DNA from: JAFGPS01 sp964570855
GTDB lineage: Bacteria > Planctomycetota > Phycisphaerae > Sedimentisphaerales > Anaerobacaceae
Reading direction: 5' to 3'
Length of the DNA stretch: 64,000 nucleotides
Assembly: GCA_964570855.1 (NCBI GenBank)
Contig: CAZMZR010000002.1
Span: 14,518-78,517, forward strand
The notes under the pieces were generated by a model. That model saw nothing but the letters and a program-made list of their open reading frames with translations, was not told the DNA's origin and ran no database searches. This document shows, piece after piece, positions 36,698 through 45,639 of this stretch. A program made the position numbers and the translations under genes. The stretch's first letter is position 1. Every line of letters starts with the position of its first letter.

Positions 36698-37617
36698 GCG
36701 CGACCGAAGATGAAATAACCGGCTGGTTCGCACGCCAGAGTAAATTACCCAAAGAAGATTTTCCCATCGGAATCGGCGATGATATGGCACAGATTAGATT
36801 CGGCAACGAATCCGTCCTTGTTACTACGGACATGCTGCTGGACGGCGTGCATTTCGACCTGAGAAAAGCAACTTTGAAACAAATCGGATACAAGGCCATG
36901 GCGGTCAGCCTGAGCGATTGTGCGGCGATGGCAACGATACCCGTTGCCGCAGTGGTATCGGTCGGTCTGCCCGCAGGTTTCGGCGCCGAAGAACTAAAAG
37001 AGCTTCACTCAGGCATTATCGAAGCGGCAGAGAAATTCAGTTGTCCCCTCGTAGGAGGTGACATTACGAGCTGGAAAAGCGAAAATCCGTTCGTAATAAA
37101 CGTTGCAATGCTCAGCAAGCCGGCGAAAAACGAGCCGGTAAAGAGGTCCGGCGCAAAGGTCGACGACAGCATTTGCGTAACAGGCGCGCTGGGCGGTTCC
37201 GGATTCGGAAAACACCTAAAATTCGTACCGAGAATTAAAGAGGCGTTAAAAATCGCCCAAACGGTAAAAGTAAATTCAATGATTGATATCAGCGACGGAC
37301 TCGGCATCGATTTAAACCGAATCTGTCGGCAAAGCGGAGTCGGCGCCGTTATAGAAGAAGCACGGATACCAATTTTAAACGAAGCAAAGAAAACCGATAA
37401 TCCGCTTGACTGCGCCCTGAACGACGGCGAAGACTTCGAGCTGCTTTTTACCCTCTCGCAAAGTAACTGCAGGAGCTTGTTTGAAAAGTGGGACCATCCT
37501 ACACCGATAACTCAAATCGGAACTATTACCGATACCGAAAAAATTCAAATGAAGTCCTCGGACGGCGGAACTTGCGATTTGGATATAAAAGGATACGACC
37601 ACCTGATAAATTGTTAG
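36694..37617 (+). CDS. thiL: Thiamine-monophosphate kinase
   Basis: This 307-residue enzyme phosphorylates thiamine monophosphate to thiamine pyrophosphate. It shows 'FPIGIGDDMAQI', 'LVTTDMLLDGVHF', 'CPLVGGDIT' and 'MIDISDGLGIDLNRIC', the motifs of the PurM/ThiL fold. The start at 36694 forms an ATGA overlap with argH; an upstream in-frame ATG would lie inside argH. No TPP riboswitch was seen nearby. Confidence 0.9.
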   Translation: MSATEDEITGWFARQSKLPKEDFPIGIGDDMAQIRFGNESVLVTTDMLLDGVHFDLRKATLKQIGYKAMAVSLSDCAAMATIPVAAVVSVGLPAGFGAEELKELHSGIIEAAEKFSCPLVGGDITSWKSENPFVINVAMLSKPAKNEPVKRSGAKVDDSICVTGALGGSGFGKHLKFVPRIKEALKIAQTVKVNSMIDISDGLGIDLNRICRQSGVGAVIEEARIPILNEAKKTDNPLDCALNDGEDFELLFTLSQSNCRSLFEKWDHPTPITQIGTITDTEKIQMKSSDGGTCDLDIKGYDHLINC

Positions 37618-37645
37618 CTCCATACATAGAAACGGTTACAAAATA

Positions 37646-38098
37646 ATGCAGAAAAATTCCACAACAATTTCCAGATCGCCGGAAGAGACCATCGAGCTTG
37701 GCCGAAAACTCGGTTCTCAATTTAAGGGCGGTGAAGTAGTTGCGATTTGCGGGCCGCTGGGCAGCGGCAAAACACACCTTATCAAAGGAATCGCCGCCGG
37801 TATAGGCGCCAAAGACAGCAAAAGCGTTAACAGCCCTACGTTCGTGATAGTCAACCAATACCTCGGAAGACTGGATATTTATCATATAGATGCTTATCGG
37901 CTGGACAGCGTTTCCGAGTTCGAGATGCTGGGCTTCGATGATTTCTGCTATCCTGATTCGGTCGTTCTGATAGAGTGGGCCGATAAAGTCGAAGCTGCTT
38001 TAATATCCATAGACTATATAAAAATAGAGCTCGAGCACAGCGGTACAACCACCAGAACAATACATATCAAAAATACACCCGAATACATCAAATTTTGA
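37646..38098 (+). CDS. tsaE: tRNA threonylcarbamoyladenosine biosynthesis ATPase TsaE
   Basis: This 150-residue P-loop protein supports formation of t6A37 in tRNAs with TsaB, TsaD and TsaC. Walker A is 'GPLGSGKTHL', 'NSPTFVIVNQY' follows, and 'YHIDAYRLDS' with 'VVLIEWADKVEAAL' completes the family pattern. It lies 28 bases after thiL and probably belongs to the same operon. Confidence 0.92.
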   Translation: MQKNSTTISRSPEETIELGRKLGSQFKGGEVVAICGPLGSGKTHLIKGIAAGIGAKDSKSVNSPTFVIVNQYLGRLDIYHIDAYRLDSVSEFEMLGFDDFCYPDSVVLIEWADKVEAALISIDYIKIELEHSGTTTRTIHIKNTPEYIKF

Positions 38099-38512
38099 CG
38101 AATCTCACGTACCCGCGTAACCGAAACGACCGTGCAAGGGTGAGAAAATAACAGGGCTGAATATTTAGCGCCTCTTTTTTATTTCGCACCCCAATAATTT
38201 TGCATCCTCATTTTTATTTTCTATATTTTGTACGGACGCTTATACAGCTTACACATAAAAAAATCCAAGGTGTTTTTCGGACTTATGAATTCAGGTTTTG
38301 TTGTGAGGTAAACATATGAATCAATAATTGAAGTAATGTCTTGTGGGTTATTGTTTAAAATTCATTATTATCGGGAGGATTTACAGCACACATAAGAGCA
38401 TAGACATGTTTAAGTCGTGTATCGATTGAGTCGATACTCAAATTATCGGAGAAAACTACATCGGATGTTGAGGTTTTTATCAAACAAATCTTTATCTGAA
38501 AAGGGGCAAAAA
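38099..38512. other. Intergenic region before the secretion cluster
   Basis: A weak hairpin (GGCT...AGCGCC followed by TCTTTTTT, about 38153-38180) may terminate the tsaE operon. A purine-rich GGGAGG at about 38374 resembles a ribosome site but is followed only by a very short frame (MFKSCID, about 38407). The promoter of the secretion cluster should be in this stretch; no clear -35/-10 pair was found. Confidence 0.35.
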
Positions 38513-38962
38513 ATGAAAGCTAAAAAAGGTTTTACATTAGTTGAAATTCTAATCGTCGTGGTCATTCTGGGTATTCTGGCGGCAGTCGTTATTCCCCAGT
38601 TTACCGAGGCCAGCACCGAAGCCAAAACTTCAAGTCTGTGCACGGATTTGCAGACGATGCGTTCACAAATCGAGCTGTATAAAATTCAGCACAACGACAA
38701 CCTGCCCGGCGTTCTCAATGGAACACACACAGGCGCCGCCGGTTTTGAGGCATCTCTGACAGGACAGACTGATATTTACGGAGTGGTTGGTACCGATTAC
38801 GGTCCATATATCCAGAAGGTCCCGACAAACCAGTTCAACGACCTGGCTACTATTCGTACTGAAGCTGGTGCCAGCACAGCAGGTGCAAATACAGCCGGCT
38901 GGGTTTTTAATACCGATACCGGTCAGTTTCATGCTGATACTGCTGATCATTCGGGTCTATAA
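38513..38962 (+). CDS. gspG: Major pseudopilin, GspG-like
   Basis: This 149-residue prepilin has a short basic leader, the cleavage site 'KKG|FTLVEILIVVVILGILA' with Glu5 and a long hydrophobic helix, followed by a globular part ending in 'TAGWVFNTDTGQFHAD'. It would be the main pseudopilus subunit of the secretion machine encoded downstream. The ATG at 38513 is used because the upstream in-frame extension would bury the leader. A terminator-like hairpin follows at 39033, which would let this gene be expressed more than the rest. Confidence 0.85.
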   Translation: MKAKKGFTLVEILIVVVILGILAAVVIPQFTEASTEAKTSSLCTDLQTMRSQIELYKIQHNDNLPGVLNGTHTGAAGFEASLTGQTDIYGVVGTDYGPYIQKVPTNQFNDLATIRTEAGASTAGANTAGWVFNTDTGQFHADTADHSGL

Positions 38963-39032
38963 TGATTATTTGAAATATGGTATGTCGCAAAAGGATTGAA
39001 GCGGCAGATTCCAGCGAAAAAAACAAAGAAAC

Positions 39033-39079
39033 AGGCTGACCACGCTGAGGTAATTGCCGTAGGCTGGTCAGCCTTTTTG
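39033..39079 (+). terminator. Terminator or attenuator between the first two pseudopilin genes
   Basis: AGGCTGACCA (39033-39042) and TGGTCAGCCT (39065-39074) form a perfect 10-base stem with a 22-base loop, followed by TTTTT. Partial read-through here would give a high ratio of the major pseudopilin to the other components. Confidence 0.75.
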
Positions 39080-39094
39080 ATGAAAGTAAAAAAT

Positions 39095-39163
39095 GTCATT
39101 CCCCCTAAGGGGAAATCTAAAAAACATATCGCACTGTGGATTCCCGCTTTCGCGGGAATGACA
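39095..39163. repeat. Dispersed repeat copy with inverted ends
   Basis: The 69-base segment begins GTCATTCCC and ends GGGAATGAC, so its ends are inverted, and it contains 'GGATTCCCGCTTTCGCGGGAATGAC'. This is a very widespread class of short intergenic repeat in bacteria; its translation 'WIPAFAGMT' is a familiar false protein end. It lies between the attenuator and the second pseudopilin gene. Confidence 0.8.
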
Positions 39164-39190
39164 AGGCGTGTAGGACGAAAGGATAAAAAA

Positions 39191-39697
39191 ATGAAAAAGG
39201 CACGAGCTTTCTCACTTGTTGAGATTCTCATAGTAGTAGTACTTTTGAGCGTGCTTGCGATAGTTATTATCCCGATGGTTTCCGGCAGTACCATATCGGC
39301 AAAACAAAGCGCCCTTGCTACGGATTTAAGTCTGCTTCGCAGGTTTATCCTGGTTTACAAGTGCCATCATCTCGAGGTCGGTCCGGGCTATCCGAACGGC
39401 CAGACGAGTGCGGCACCAACCGAACAGACCTTTATCGACCAGGCAACGTTGTCGAGTAACAGTGCAGGGCAAACGGCTGCAATAGGGACCGCCGGATTCG
39501 AGCGTGGCCCGTATATGCAGAAAATACCGATGAATCCTTTAAATAAGAAAAGTTCAATTCAGATGCTTGCCAACGGCGAAGATTTTCCGGCCGCGGGCGA
39601 CGACAGCCACGGCTGGATATACAAGGCCGAGACATCTGAAATACGGGCGGATTTGGGCGGAACGGATAACAACGGCATGCTTTACTATGAGTATTAA
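39191..39697 (+). CDS. Pseudopilin with Ala in place of Gly at the cleavage site
   Basis: This 168-residue prepilin-like protein begins 'MKKARA|FSLVEILIVVVLLSVLA'. Glu5 is present, but the residue before the cleavage site is Ala, while all other pseudopilins here have Gly. Prepilin peptidase accepts Ala less well in the systems studied. The globular part resembles the first pseudopilin ('FERGPYMQKIPMNPLNKKSSI', 'DDSHGWIYKAETSEIRADL'), so it is a GspG-like paralogue. The ATG has an AAAGGA site; an upstream frame is a false extension through the dispersed repeat. Its end overlaps the next gene. Confidence 0.8.
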   Translation: MKKARAFSLVEILIVVVLLSVLAIVIIPMVSGSTISAKQSALATDLSLLRRFILVYKCHHLEVGPGYPNGQTSAAPTEQTFIDQATLSSNSAGQTAAIGTAGFERGPYMQKIPMNPLNKKSSIQMLANGEDFPAAGDDSHGWIYKAETSEIRADLGGTDNNGMLYYEY

Positions 39698-40214
39698 TGC
39701 GAAAAAACATTGCAGTGGAAATCGGCAGGGATTCACTCTCGCCGAAGCGATGATGGCAGTTGTCGTACTGAGTATTGCGGCCGCCGGTGTGCTGCTTCCT
39801 TTTTCAAGCGGAGCGGCAGTGCGGGCCGAAGGAATGCGCAGGACTTTGGGCGCGAGGTTGGCAAGCAATTTAATCGAGCAGATTGTGGCAAGGCCTTTCC
39901 ACGATCCCGACGGCAGTGATTATGATTATAATCCCGGACCGGACGCGGGAGAAACAACTGTCGAAGAATTCGACAACCTTGACGATTTTCACGACTACCA
40001 GGAGGCACAGGGCCAGGTAAAGGATGCCGACGGAATAATATTTACGGATCCGGCTTATGTCAACTTAAGCAGGAATGTAACATGTGAATATGTAACAGTG
40101 CCGCAACAGCCGTTGCAGAGCGAGCCGGAAAAATGCAATTACATCCTTGTTTCAGTATGTGTGTATTACAACGGCAAACCGATTGCAGCCGTTAACCGGC
40201 TTGTGAGCGAATAA
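39687..40214 (+). CDS. Minor pseudopilin, GspI/PilV-like
   Basis: This 175-residue prepilin has the cleavage region 'NRQG|FTLAEAMMAVVVLSIAAAG', with Glu5, and a helix followed by 'LASNLIEQIVARPF', typical of GspI/PilV. The start overlaps the previous gene by 11 bases, so the two are translationally coupled. The C-terminal part has 'LVSVCVYYNGKPIAAVNRLV'. It would act in the tip complex of the pseudopilus. Confidence 0.75.
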   Translation: MSINAKKHCSGNRQGFTLAEAMMAVVVLSIAAAGVLLPFSSGAAVRAEGMRRTLGARLASNLIEQIVARPFHDPDGSDYDYNPGPDAGETTVEEFDNLDDFHDYQEAQGQVKDADGIIFTDPAYVNLSRNVTCEYVTVPQQPLQSEPEKCNYILVSVCVYYNGKPIAAVNRLVSE

Positions 40215-40247
40215 CAAATTGTAGCGCAGAGAGAACGGAAAGAAAAA

Positions 40248-40868
40248 ATGTCTGATATGAGATGCAAAAAGGGTTTTACTCTTGTTGAGCTGCTTGTAGC
40301 CATGATTGTTACAGGCATCGTTCTGTCTGCGGTCGCTACGTTGGCTTTTGCTCTTAGCACGGCTACGAATTCCACGGAAGATGTGAGCACCAGGCAGGCC
40401 CAGATACGTTTTGCAACGCTGAGAATCCAGGAGTTAATTCGACACGGCAAACTTATTTGCTCGGCAGGCGACGATGATGTGGCCCTCTGGAGGGCCGATG
40501 AGAACAACGACGGAAATATCAATATCGGCGAATTAATTTACATCGAAACGGGACCCGAGAGGGATCATCTGCAACTTTGCGAATTTCCTTCCTCCGAGGG
40601 CTCCGTAATAAATATCGCCTCTATCGGCGCTATTTCAACCGACTGGTGGTCTGCGTACAGCAGTAATGTCGAATATACGCAAATAGTGCCTCAATGCAGT
40701 AATGTTCAGTTTGAGTTCGATGTACCACCGCCGGAGAGTAAGTTCTTAACTATAACATTCGATCTTCTTGAAAACAAAATCACTCACAAATATCAGATAA
40801 CAGCCGGGATTCGTAGTTGGGCCGGTAACCTGCTCAACGAAGGCAATATTGTAAGTGACGACGATTAA
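40248..40868 (+). CDS. Minor pseudopilin, GspJ-like
   Basis: This 206-residue prepilin has 'CKKG|FTLVELLVAMIVTGIVLSA', Glu5 and a first helix, then 'RQAQIRFATLRIQELIRHGKLIC' and a C-terminal beta-rich part. Length and position just before the GspK-like gene fit GspJ. It would join GspI and GspK in the pseudopilus tip. Confidence 0.75.
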   Translation: MSDMRCKKGFTLVELLVAMIVTGIVLSAVATLAFALSTATNSTEDVSTRQAQIRFATLRIQELIRHGKLICSAGDDDVALWRADENNDGNINIGELIYIETGPERDHLQLCEFPSSEGSVINIASIGAISTDWWSAYSSNVEYTQIVPQCSNVQFEFDVPPPESKFLTITFDLLENKITHKYQITAGIRSWAGNLLNEGNIVSDDD

Positions 40869-40869
40869 T

Positions 40870-42651
40870 ATGAATATAAGGTACAAAAAAACGGCCGGAA
40901 AAGGTGCAGCACTACTCGTAGTGCTGTTTATCGTTATGGTAATAACCGTTCTGTCGTTGGGTTTCCTTTCGAGAAGTGACGTCGAATTGGCCTGCGGCAC
41001 GAATATGGTAACCAGGACAAAGATGGATTATCTGGCCGAATCGGGACTGGAACACGCCAAAGGATTGATTCTGAATCCGCAGGATATCAGTTCGGAATAC
41101 TGGACGGGAGGATCAGGCCAGCAATTGGTGACGGGAAGCGACGAATATTATGATCTGGAAGTATTAAGAGATCCTAACGATAACTGCAATTATAATATAG
41201 ACTGTAATGCCTACCGGTTTACCATGGGCGAATTGAGCGGTTTCAGCGGTGTTCGGGCGAATCTGCGACTCGATCCCTGTATAACACTCTGGACGGGAGC
41301 CAATACGGTAATTTCAAACGGGATTACAATCAACGGCGATGTTTTTTGTAACGGCTCCCTCACAAACGCTGGTTCAATCGATGGCGATGTATTTGCTAAT
41401 TCGCTGATCGGCGATATAACCGGCCAAAGATATGCCATTAGTAAGCTTTCACTTGACTGGCCCGAACTTACAATTGAAGGTTTCACCTCAAATTACAGCG
41501 TAGATACCATAAGCTCCGGCAGTATTTCCGGACAAACAAGAGGCTCTTTTGATCCTGTACGAATATGCTATCGCGGAAGTGATTTGGAACTTGCCGGTAA
41601 TGTACAGATCAACAGTATGCTGCTTGTCGATGGTGATTTGGTTATAAGCAACAATACAAACATAATCACGGCGGCGAAAAATCTGCCTGCATTATTTGTG
41701 ACAGGGGATTTGATAACAGAGGCCGGCGGTGAGCTGCAAGTAAACGGTCTGGCTGTAGTCAATGGAAATATGCCTGTTAGTGCCGGCTTGGCCGATGTCA
41801 GCATCTTAGGCGGATTATTTGTCCAGGGGGCTGTTTACGAAGCCACGTCGGACTCGTCCGGCAACGGTAACGAAGGCCGATTGTATGGCGGCACAACCTG
41901 GTTGCCGACATCTGGGAAATTTAACGGTGCTGCGAGCTTCGACGGATCAGATGATAAAATTGAGAACGATGACTCGATACCCGCTTCGTTAAACGGGCTA
42001 TCCGCAATTACATTATCGCTTTGGGTCAAATCCGACGTGACATACCAGAATCGCGATATTCTGTTTACTTGCGAACCAACAGGTGCCGATGAGGAGCTTG
42101 GTATCAGGTATGACCGTAGCGGGGCCTCCGGGGGCGGCGTTAGCGGAATAAAAGCATCTATTAAAACAACATCCGGCTATACTCAAATCGAAAGCTCGTC
42201 TTATGTGCAGACTATTTCCTGGCAGCATCTTGCACTTACATGGCAAGACGACCCCAATGATCCCAACGATTCTAATTTGAAATTATATATTGATGGAAAT
42301 CTCGATAGTGACCTGCAATACGACAGCGGTCCTGTATCCGGAGTCATTACAGGAATACAGAAATTGATGCTTGGCTGCGGAACCATGAACAAGTACTGGG
42401 ACGGCTTGATGGATGACGTTCGTATCTATAGCCGTGCACTAACTGCACCTGAAATAAACGACATCTACGGCGGCGCTGCAGTTTCAGATACTGACCTTAT
42501 CTTATACTGGAATTTTGACGAAAGCGGAAGCAGTATTACTATCACCGCAGCGCCGTCAAAAACGGCAATAAATATATGGTCAGATGATGGTGACATAGAA
42601 AAATGGGGGCAGGCTGCGGGAGCGTTTTTCAGAAGTATTGAAAGAAAATAA
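40870..42651 (+). CDS. GspK-like tip protein fused to a LamG domain
   Basis: This 593-residue protein starts with 'GKGAALLVVLFIVMVITVLSLGFLS', a pseudopilin-like helix without Glu5, as in GspK/PilX, followed by 'MDYLAESGLEHAKGLI'. The middle (about 120-330) has beta-rich repeats ('TINGDVFCNGSLTNAG', 'MLLVDGDLVISNNTNI') similar to polymer-forming or bactofilin-like domains. From about residue 335 a LamG/concanavalin-like domain is clear ('GAASFDGSDDKIENDDSI', 'SLWVKSD', 'QHLALTWQDD', 'YWDGLMDDVRIYSRAL'). The start ATG 15 bases after an alternative GTG is used; neither has a good ribosome site. Confidence 0.75.
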   Translation: MNIRYKKTAGKGAALLVVLFIVMVITVLSLGFLSRSDVELACGTNMVTRTKMDYLAESGLEHAKGLILNPQDISSEYWTGGSGQQLVTGSDEYYDLEVLRDPNDNCNYNIDCNAYRFTMGELSGFSGVRANLRLDPCITLWTGANTVISNGITINGDVFCNGSLTNAGSIDGDVFANSLIGDITGQRYAISKLSLDWPELTIEGFTSNYSVDTISSGSISGQTRGSFDPVRICYRGSDLELAGNVQINSMLLVDGDLVISNNTNIITAAKNLPALFVTGDLITEAGGELQVNGLAVVNGNMPVSAGLADVSILGGLFVQGAVYEATSDSSGNGNEGRLYGGTTWLPTSGKFNGAASFDGSDDKIENDDSIPASLNGLSAITLSLWVKSDVTYQNRDILFTCEPTGADEELGIRYDRSGASGGGVSGIKASIKTTSGYTQIESSSYVQTISWQHLALTWQDDPNDPNDSNLKLYIDGNLDSDLQYDSGPVSGVITGIQKLMLGCGTMNKYWDGLMDDVRIYSRALTAPEINDIYGGAAVSDTDLILYWNFDESGSSITITAAPSKTAINIWSDDGDIEKWGQAAGAFFRSIERK

Positions 42652-42674
42652 AGGTGTTCTCCAATGACCGGTAA

Positions 42675-42887
42675 AATTGTATTTTTCTTGCTTTATCGGT
42701 CAATAACGGTGAACCGTGTTTATCGGCCTTTATATGCGATGACAGGAAAAATCCAAAATATGTTAATAGCGCAAACGACAATCCAAAACTCTCTCCGGAT
42801 GCGAAATTGATCTGGAAGTTTTTGTCGTATCATTTTAACGATTTTACTGATTCTGATGACCATAACAGTGGAAAGTATGAGAAATGA
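42675..42887 (+). pseudogene. Open frame without a start, possible gene relic
   Basis: Seventy codons run from just after a TAA to a TGA, with no usable start. The translation contains 'NNGEPCLSAFICDDRKNP' and 'DNPKLSPDAKLIWKFLSYHF', which is varied and protein-like rather than low complexity. The interval between the GspK-like and GspH-like genes is otherwise empty (42652-43101). The parent family was not recognised. Confidence 0.35.
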
Positions 42888-43101
42888 CAGTTATATCGCT
42901 ATGTTTACATACATCAGGCCGATTACGGAGAGAGTTGTAACGCTCGTTTGCGGGCTTCTGGGAGTCAGATAATATCAAAAGGCATATTCAGGGGTTTATA
43001 TTGACGGCAGGCCTGGTGAAGAACCATCTTCAAGATGACGAAAAAGAGATGAGAGATAGGTGTTGAAAATGTTCAAATATAGAAAAGGGAGGTTGTACAA
43101 A

Positions 43102-43650
43102 ATGCGGAATTCGAAAAGTACACCAGCCTTGTTGCGAGATCCGTATCTTAACGGTCACGCCGGATTTAGCTTAGCCGGCACAAGAAGCGGCTTTACTCTG
43201 ATAGAGATAATCATTGTGATTGTGATTCTTGCCATTGCGGCAATGACAGCGATACCCCTGATGAGCTCGGGCGGTAGTGTGCAAATCCGCTCCGCGGCTA
43301 ATATGATCGCCGCCGATTTGGAGTATGCCAAAAGCATGGCAATCAGCAGGGGACAAGATTACTCTGTTGAGTTTACTCCGAGCAACGAAAGTTACTGCAT
43401 AAAAGATAAAAACGGCACTATTATAGACCACCCCGTGAAAAAGGGATTTGATTACATTATAAGTTTTCAGAATGACAGCAGACTCAACAAGGTCGATATT
43501 ACCAATGTCAATTTTAATGGAACTTTTGGCGTTAAATTTGATTCCCTTGGCAGTCCGGACTACGGTGGTACTATAAATTTAAATGCGAACGGACCGACGG
43601 CGACGATTACGGTGGAACCTGTTACAGGATATATCTCAATAAGTAACTGA
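43102..43650 (+). CDS. Minor pseudopilin, GspH-like
   Basis: This 182-residue prepilin has an unusually long leader (about 29 residues) ending 'GTRSG|FTLIEIIIVIVILAIAA'. The body shows 'IRSAANMIAADLEYAKSMAISRGQDYSVEF', typical of GspH/FimT. The start at 43102 has a GGGAGG site; an upstream in-frame ATG at 43060 does not. Confidence 0.8.
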   Translation: MRNSKSTPALLRDPYLNGHAGFSLAGTRSGFTLIEIIIVIVILAIAAMTAIPLMSSGGSVQIRSAANMIAADLEYAKSMAISRGQDYSVEFTPSNESYCIKDKNGTIIDHPVKKGFDYIISFQNDSRLNKVDITNVNFNGTFGVKFDSLGSPDYGGTINLNANGPTATITVEPVTGYISISN

Positions 43651-43666
43651 CAGGGAAAGAGAATTA

Positions 43667-44902
43667 ATGATAAGTTTAGGTTTTAAAACCCGTGACATCA
43701 GACCGATAGGATTGGACATTGGTCATCATTCTATCAAGATGATTCAACTTGCCGTTTACGGAGAGCAGATAACCGTTCTTGCCGCGGAAGAAGCTCGAAT
43801 CGAACCGACAAACGGTGACGAACAGGAAAGGAATAATTACATTGTATCGGCAATAAAAGATATGCTTGCGAGGGGAAACTTCCACGGAAAAAATGTTGTG
43901 TCCTGCCTGCCCAGCGGCGATTTGAAAATCACGAGCCTGCGGTTAACCGAAACGGAGGGAGAGAAGACCGAGCAGGTCTTAAGACGTGAGGTTGTTCAGC
44001 GTTTCGGGCTCGAGCCGGATAAAGATGCGATGGATTATATAATTGCCGGAAATGTTCGGCAGGGCGACGAGATTAAAAACGAGCTGATTTTGTTTGCAAC
44101 AAACAATGAAATAGTAAAAAGCCACATTGAGATACTCGAGGCGGCGAGCCTTAGACCGATTGCCATAGATACGATTCCATGCGCCTTATTCAGGAGTTTT
44201 GAGAGATCGCTCAGACGTCAGGAAGACAGAGAATATGCAGTCATTTTTATAGATGTAGGAAGCTGTTATACGACCGTGGTCTTCGGCCGCGGCGGTGAAA
44301 TTTGCTTTGTAAAACAGATAAAAATCGGTGCGGGAAATTTCAATCGGGAAGTTGCGTCGAAATTGAATATCAGCAACAGTGAGGCCGAGATACTGCGAGG
44401 GCAGCTCCAGGCGGAATACGGCCCTGCGATGCCAAAGCAGCATCCGGCCATGCAGGAATCCGCTGAAAGCACGCAGAAAATAGATGCTTCAACTCGCCAG
44501 GTAATGATTGACGGGATAAGTAAAATTGCAGATGAACTGGCAAAAGAGATATCACTGTGCCTGAGGTATTATACCGTGACATTCAGGGGCAGACGCGTAG
44601 AGCGGGCGGTTCTCACAGGAGGAGGGGGCTATGAAAAGATTTTACTCGATGTCCTGCGACGGCAACTGACGGTGGGTATTGAAGTCGCCCAGCCCTTAAA
44701 AGGTTTTGACCTGTCAAAAGAAAGGGCGAATCTGAATTTTTACGGTGACAGACGAGGTCTTTTATGTGAATGGGCGGTTGCCGTAGGACTGAGCCTGAAA
44801 GGATGGCACGGTTCCGGGACAAGCGAAATAGAAGTCAAACAAAAAGTACCGGTGGATTACGACAGAAGAAGCAGGGTAGGAGATCGTTATGAAAGAAATT
44901 GA
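43667..44902 (+). CDS. pilM: PilM-like cytoplasmic assembly protein
   Basis: This 411-residue actin-like ATPase anchors the inner-membrane assembly platform in type IV pili and related secretion systems. It shows 'IGLDIGHHSIKMIQL', 'VVSCLPSGDLKITSLRL', 'YAVIFIDVGSCYTTVVF' and 'RAVLTGGGGYEKILLDVL', the usual PilM/FtsA-like motifs. Its C-terminus overlaps the PilN-like gene by 14 bases. In classical type II systems this role is fused into GspL, so the cluster is built on the pilus plan. Confidence 0.85.
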   Translation: MISLGFKTRDIRPIGLDIGHHSIKMIQLAVYGEQITVLAAEEARIEPTNGDEQERNNYIVSAIKDMLARGNFHGKNVVSCLPSGDLKITSLRLTETEGEKTEQVLRREVVQRFGLEPDKDAMDYIIAGNVRQGDEIKNELILFATNNEIVKSHIEILEAASLRPIAIDTIPCALFRSFERSLRRQEDREYAVIFIDVGSCYTTVVFGRGGEICFVKQIKIGAGNFNREVASKLNISNSEAEILRGQLQAEYGPAMPKQHPAMQESAESTQKIDASTRQVMIDGISKIADELAKEISLCLRYYTVTFRGRRVERAVLTGGGGYEKILLDVLRRQLTVGIEVAQPLKGFDLSKERANLNFYGDRRGLLCEWAVAVGLSLKGWHGSGTSEIEVKQKVPVDYDRRSRVGDRYERN

Positions 44903-45635
44903 TTTCCTTCCGGAATGGTACATAAGCGGCAGAAAACGTCAGATAAGCTACCGCACACAATATTTTATATTGGGCGGCATATTTACACTAATGGTGGTAT
45001 GGAATTTTGTTACCTCATACTCGACGTCGAAAGCCAGGGCCCAGACTATACAAATGACTACTAAACAGACACAAGCTGAAAGAGTATCGGCCAAATTAAC
45101 CGAATTGAAAAATGAAATGAATACGTATCACCAGAAAGAAAATCTGGTTGAAAAAATCGATTCGAGAATCGACGTGGCGAGTATCTTGGCTGAACTGAGC
45201 TATCTGATCGACGAAAGAATCGTCCTTAGCAAAATTGAGCTTACCTCCGAGAAATTTGAGGACAGGCAAAACACGGCATCAGCCCGGCAAACAGCCGGAG
45301 TAGTAAGAGCGGTGCAACCCAATTTTGGTGCTAACTTCGACGTTCCGTCAGGTGATGTGCGATTCAAGGTAACGATCGCCGGTGTGGCCGCAGATGCAAG
45401 TGATGTAGCAACCTTAATATGCAAGATGGAAAATTCACCATACTTTTGTCAGGTTATTCTGTCCTTTTCGAGAAATACGGATATTAAGAGCAAAGCTGGT
45501 AATACATTAAATCCGCAAACAGATTATACACCGGAGTCTCTGATCACAGTCAAAGATGAAAGTAAATCCGAGAAAAATATTCAGGTCAGTACTTTCGATA
45601 TAAATTGTTACCTGGCCAATTATCGCGAACAATAA
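44889..45635 (+). CDS. pilN: PilN-like membrane assembly protein
   Basis: This 248-residue protein starts 'MKEIDFLPEWY', the conserved N-terminal peptide that PilN uses to bind PilM ('INLLP' type). One transmembrane helix (about 25-45) is followed by a coiled-coil (about 55-95) and a periplasmic ferredoxin-like part. The gene overlaps pilM and is followed by the PilO-like gene. Confidence 0.8.
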   Translation: MKEIDFLPEWYISGRKRQISYRTQYFILGGIFTLMVVWNFVTSYSTSKARAQTIQMTTKQTQAERVSAKLTELKNEMNTYHQKENLVEKIDSRIDVASILAELSYLIDERIVLSKIELTSEKFEDRQNTASARQTAGVVRAVQPNFGANFDVPSGDVRFKVTIAGVAADASDVATLICKMENSPYFCQVILSFSRNTDIKSKAGNTLNPQTDYTPESLITVKDESKSEKNIQVSTFDINCYLANYREQ

Positions 45636-45639
45636 AAAA

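Noticed and set aside
39004..39190. In-frame N-terminal extension of the second pseudopilin
   Set aside because: It runs through a terminator stem and a dispersed repeat (giving 'WIPAFAGMT'), while the ATG at 39191 has a ribosome site and a proper leader.
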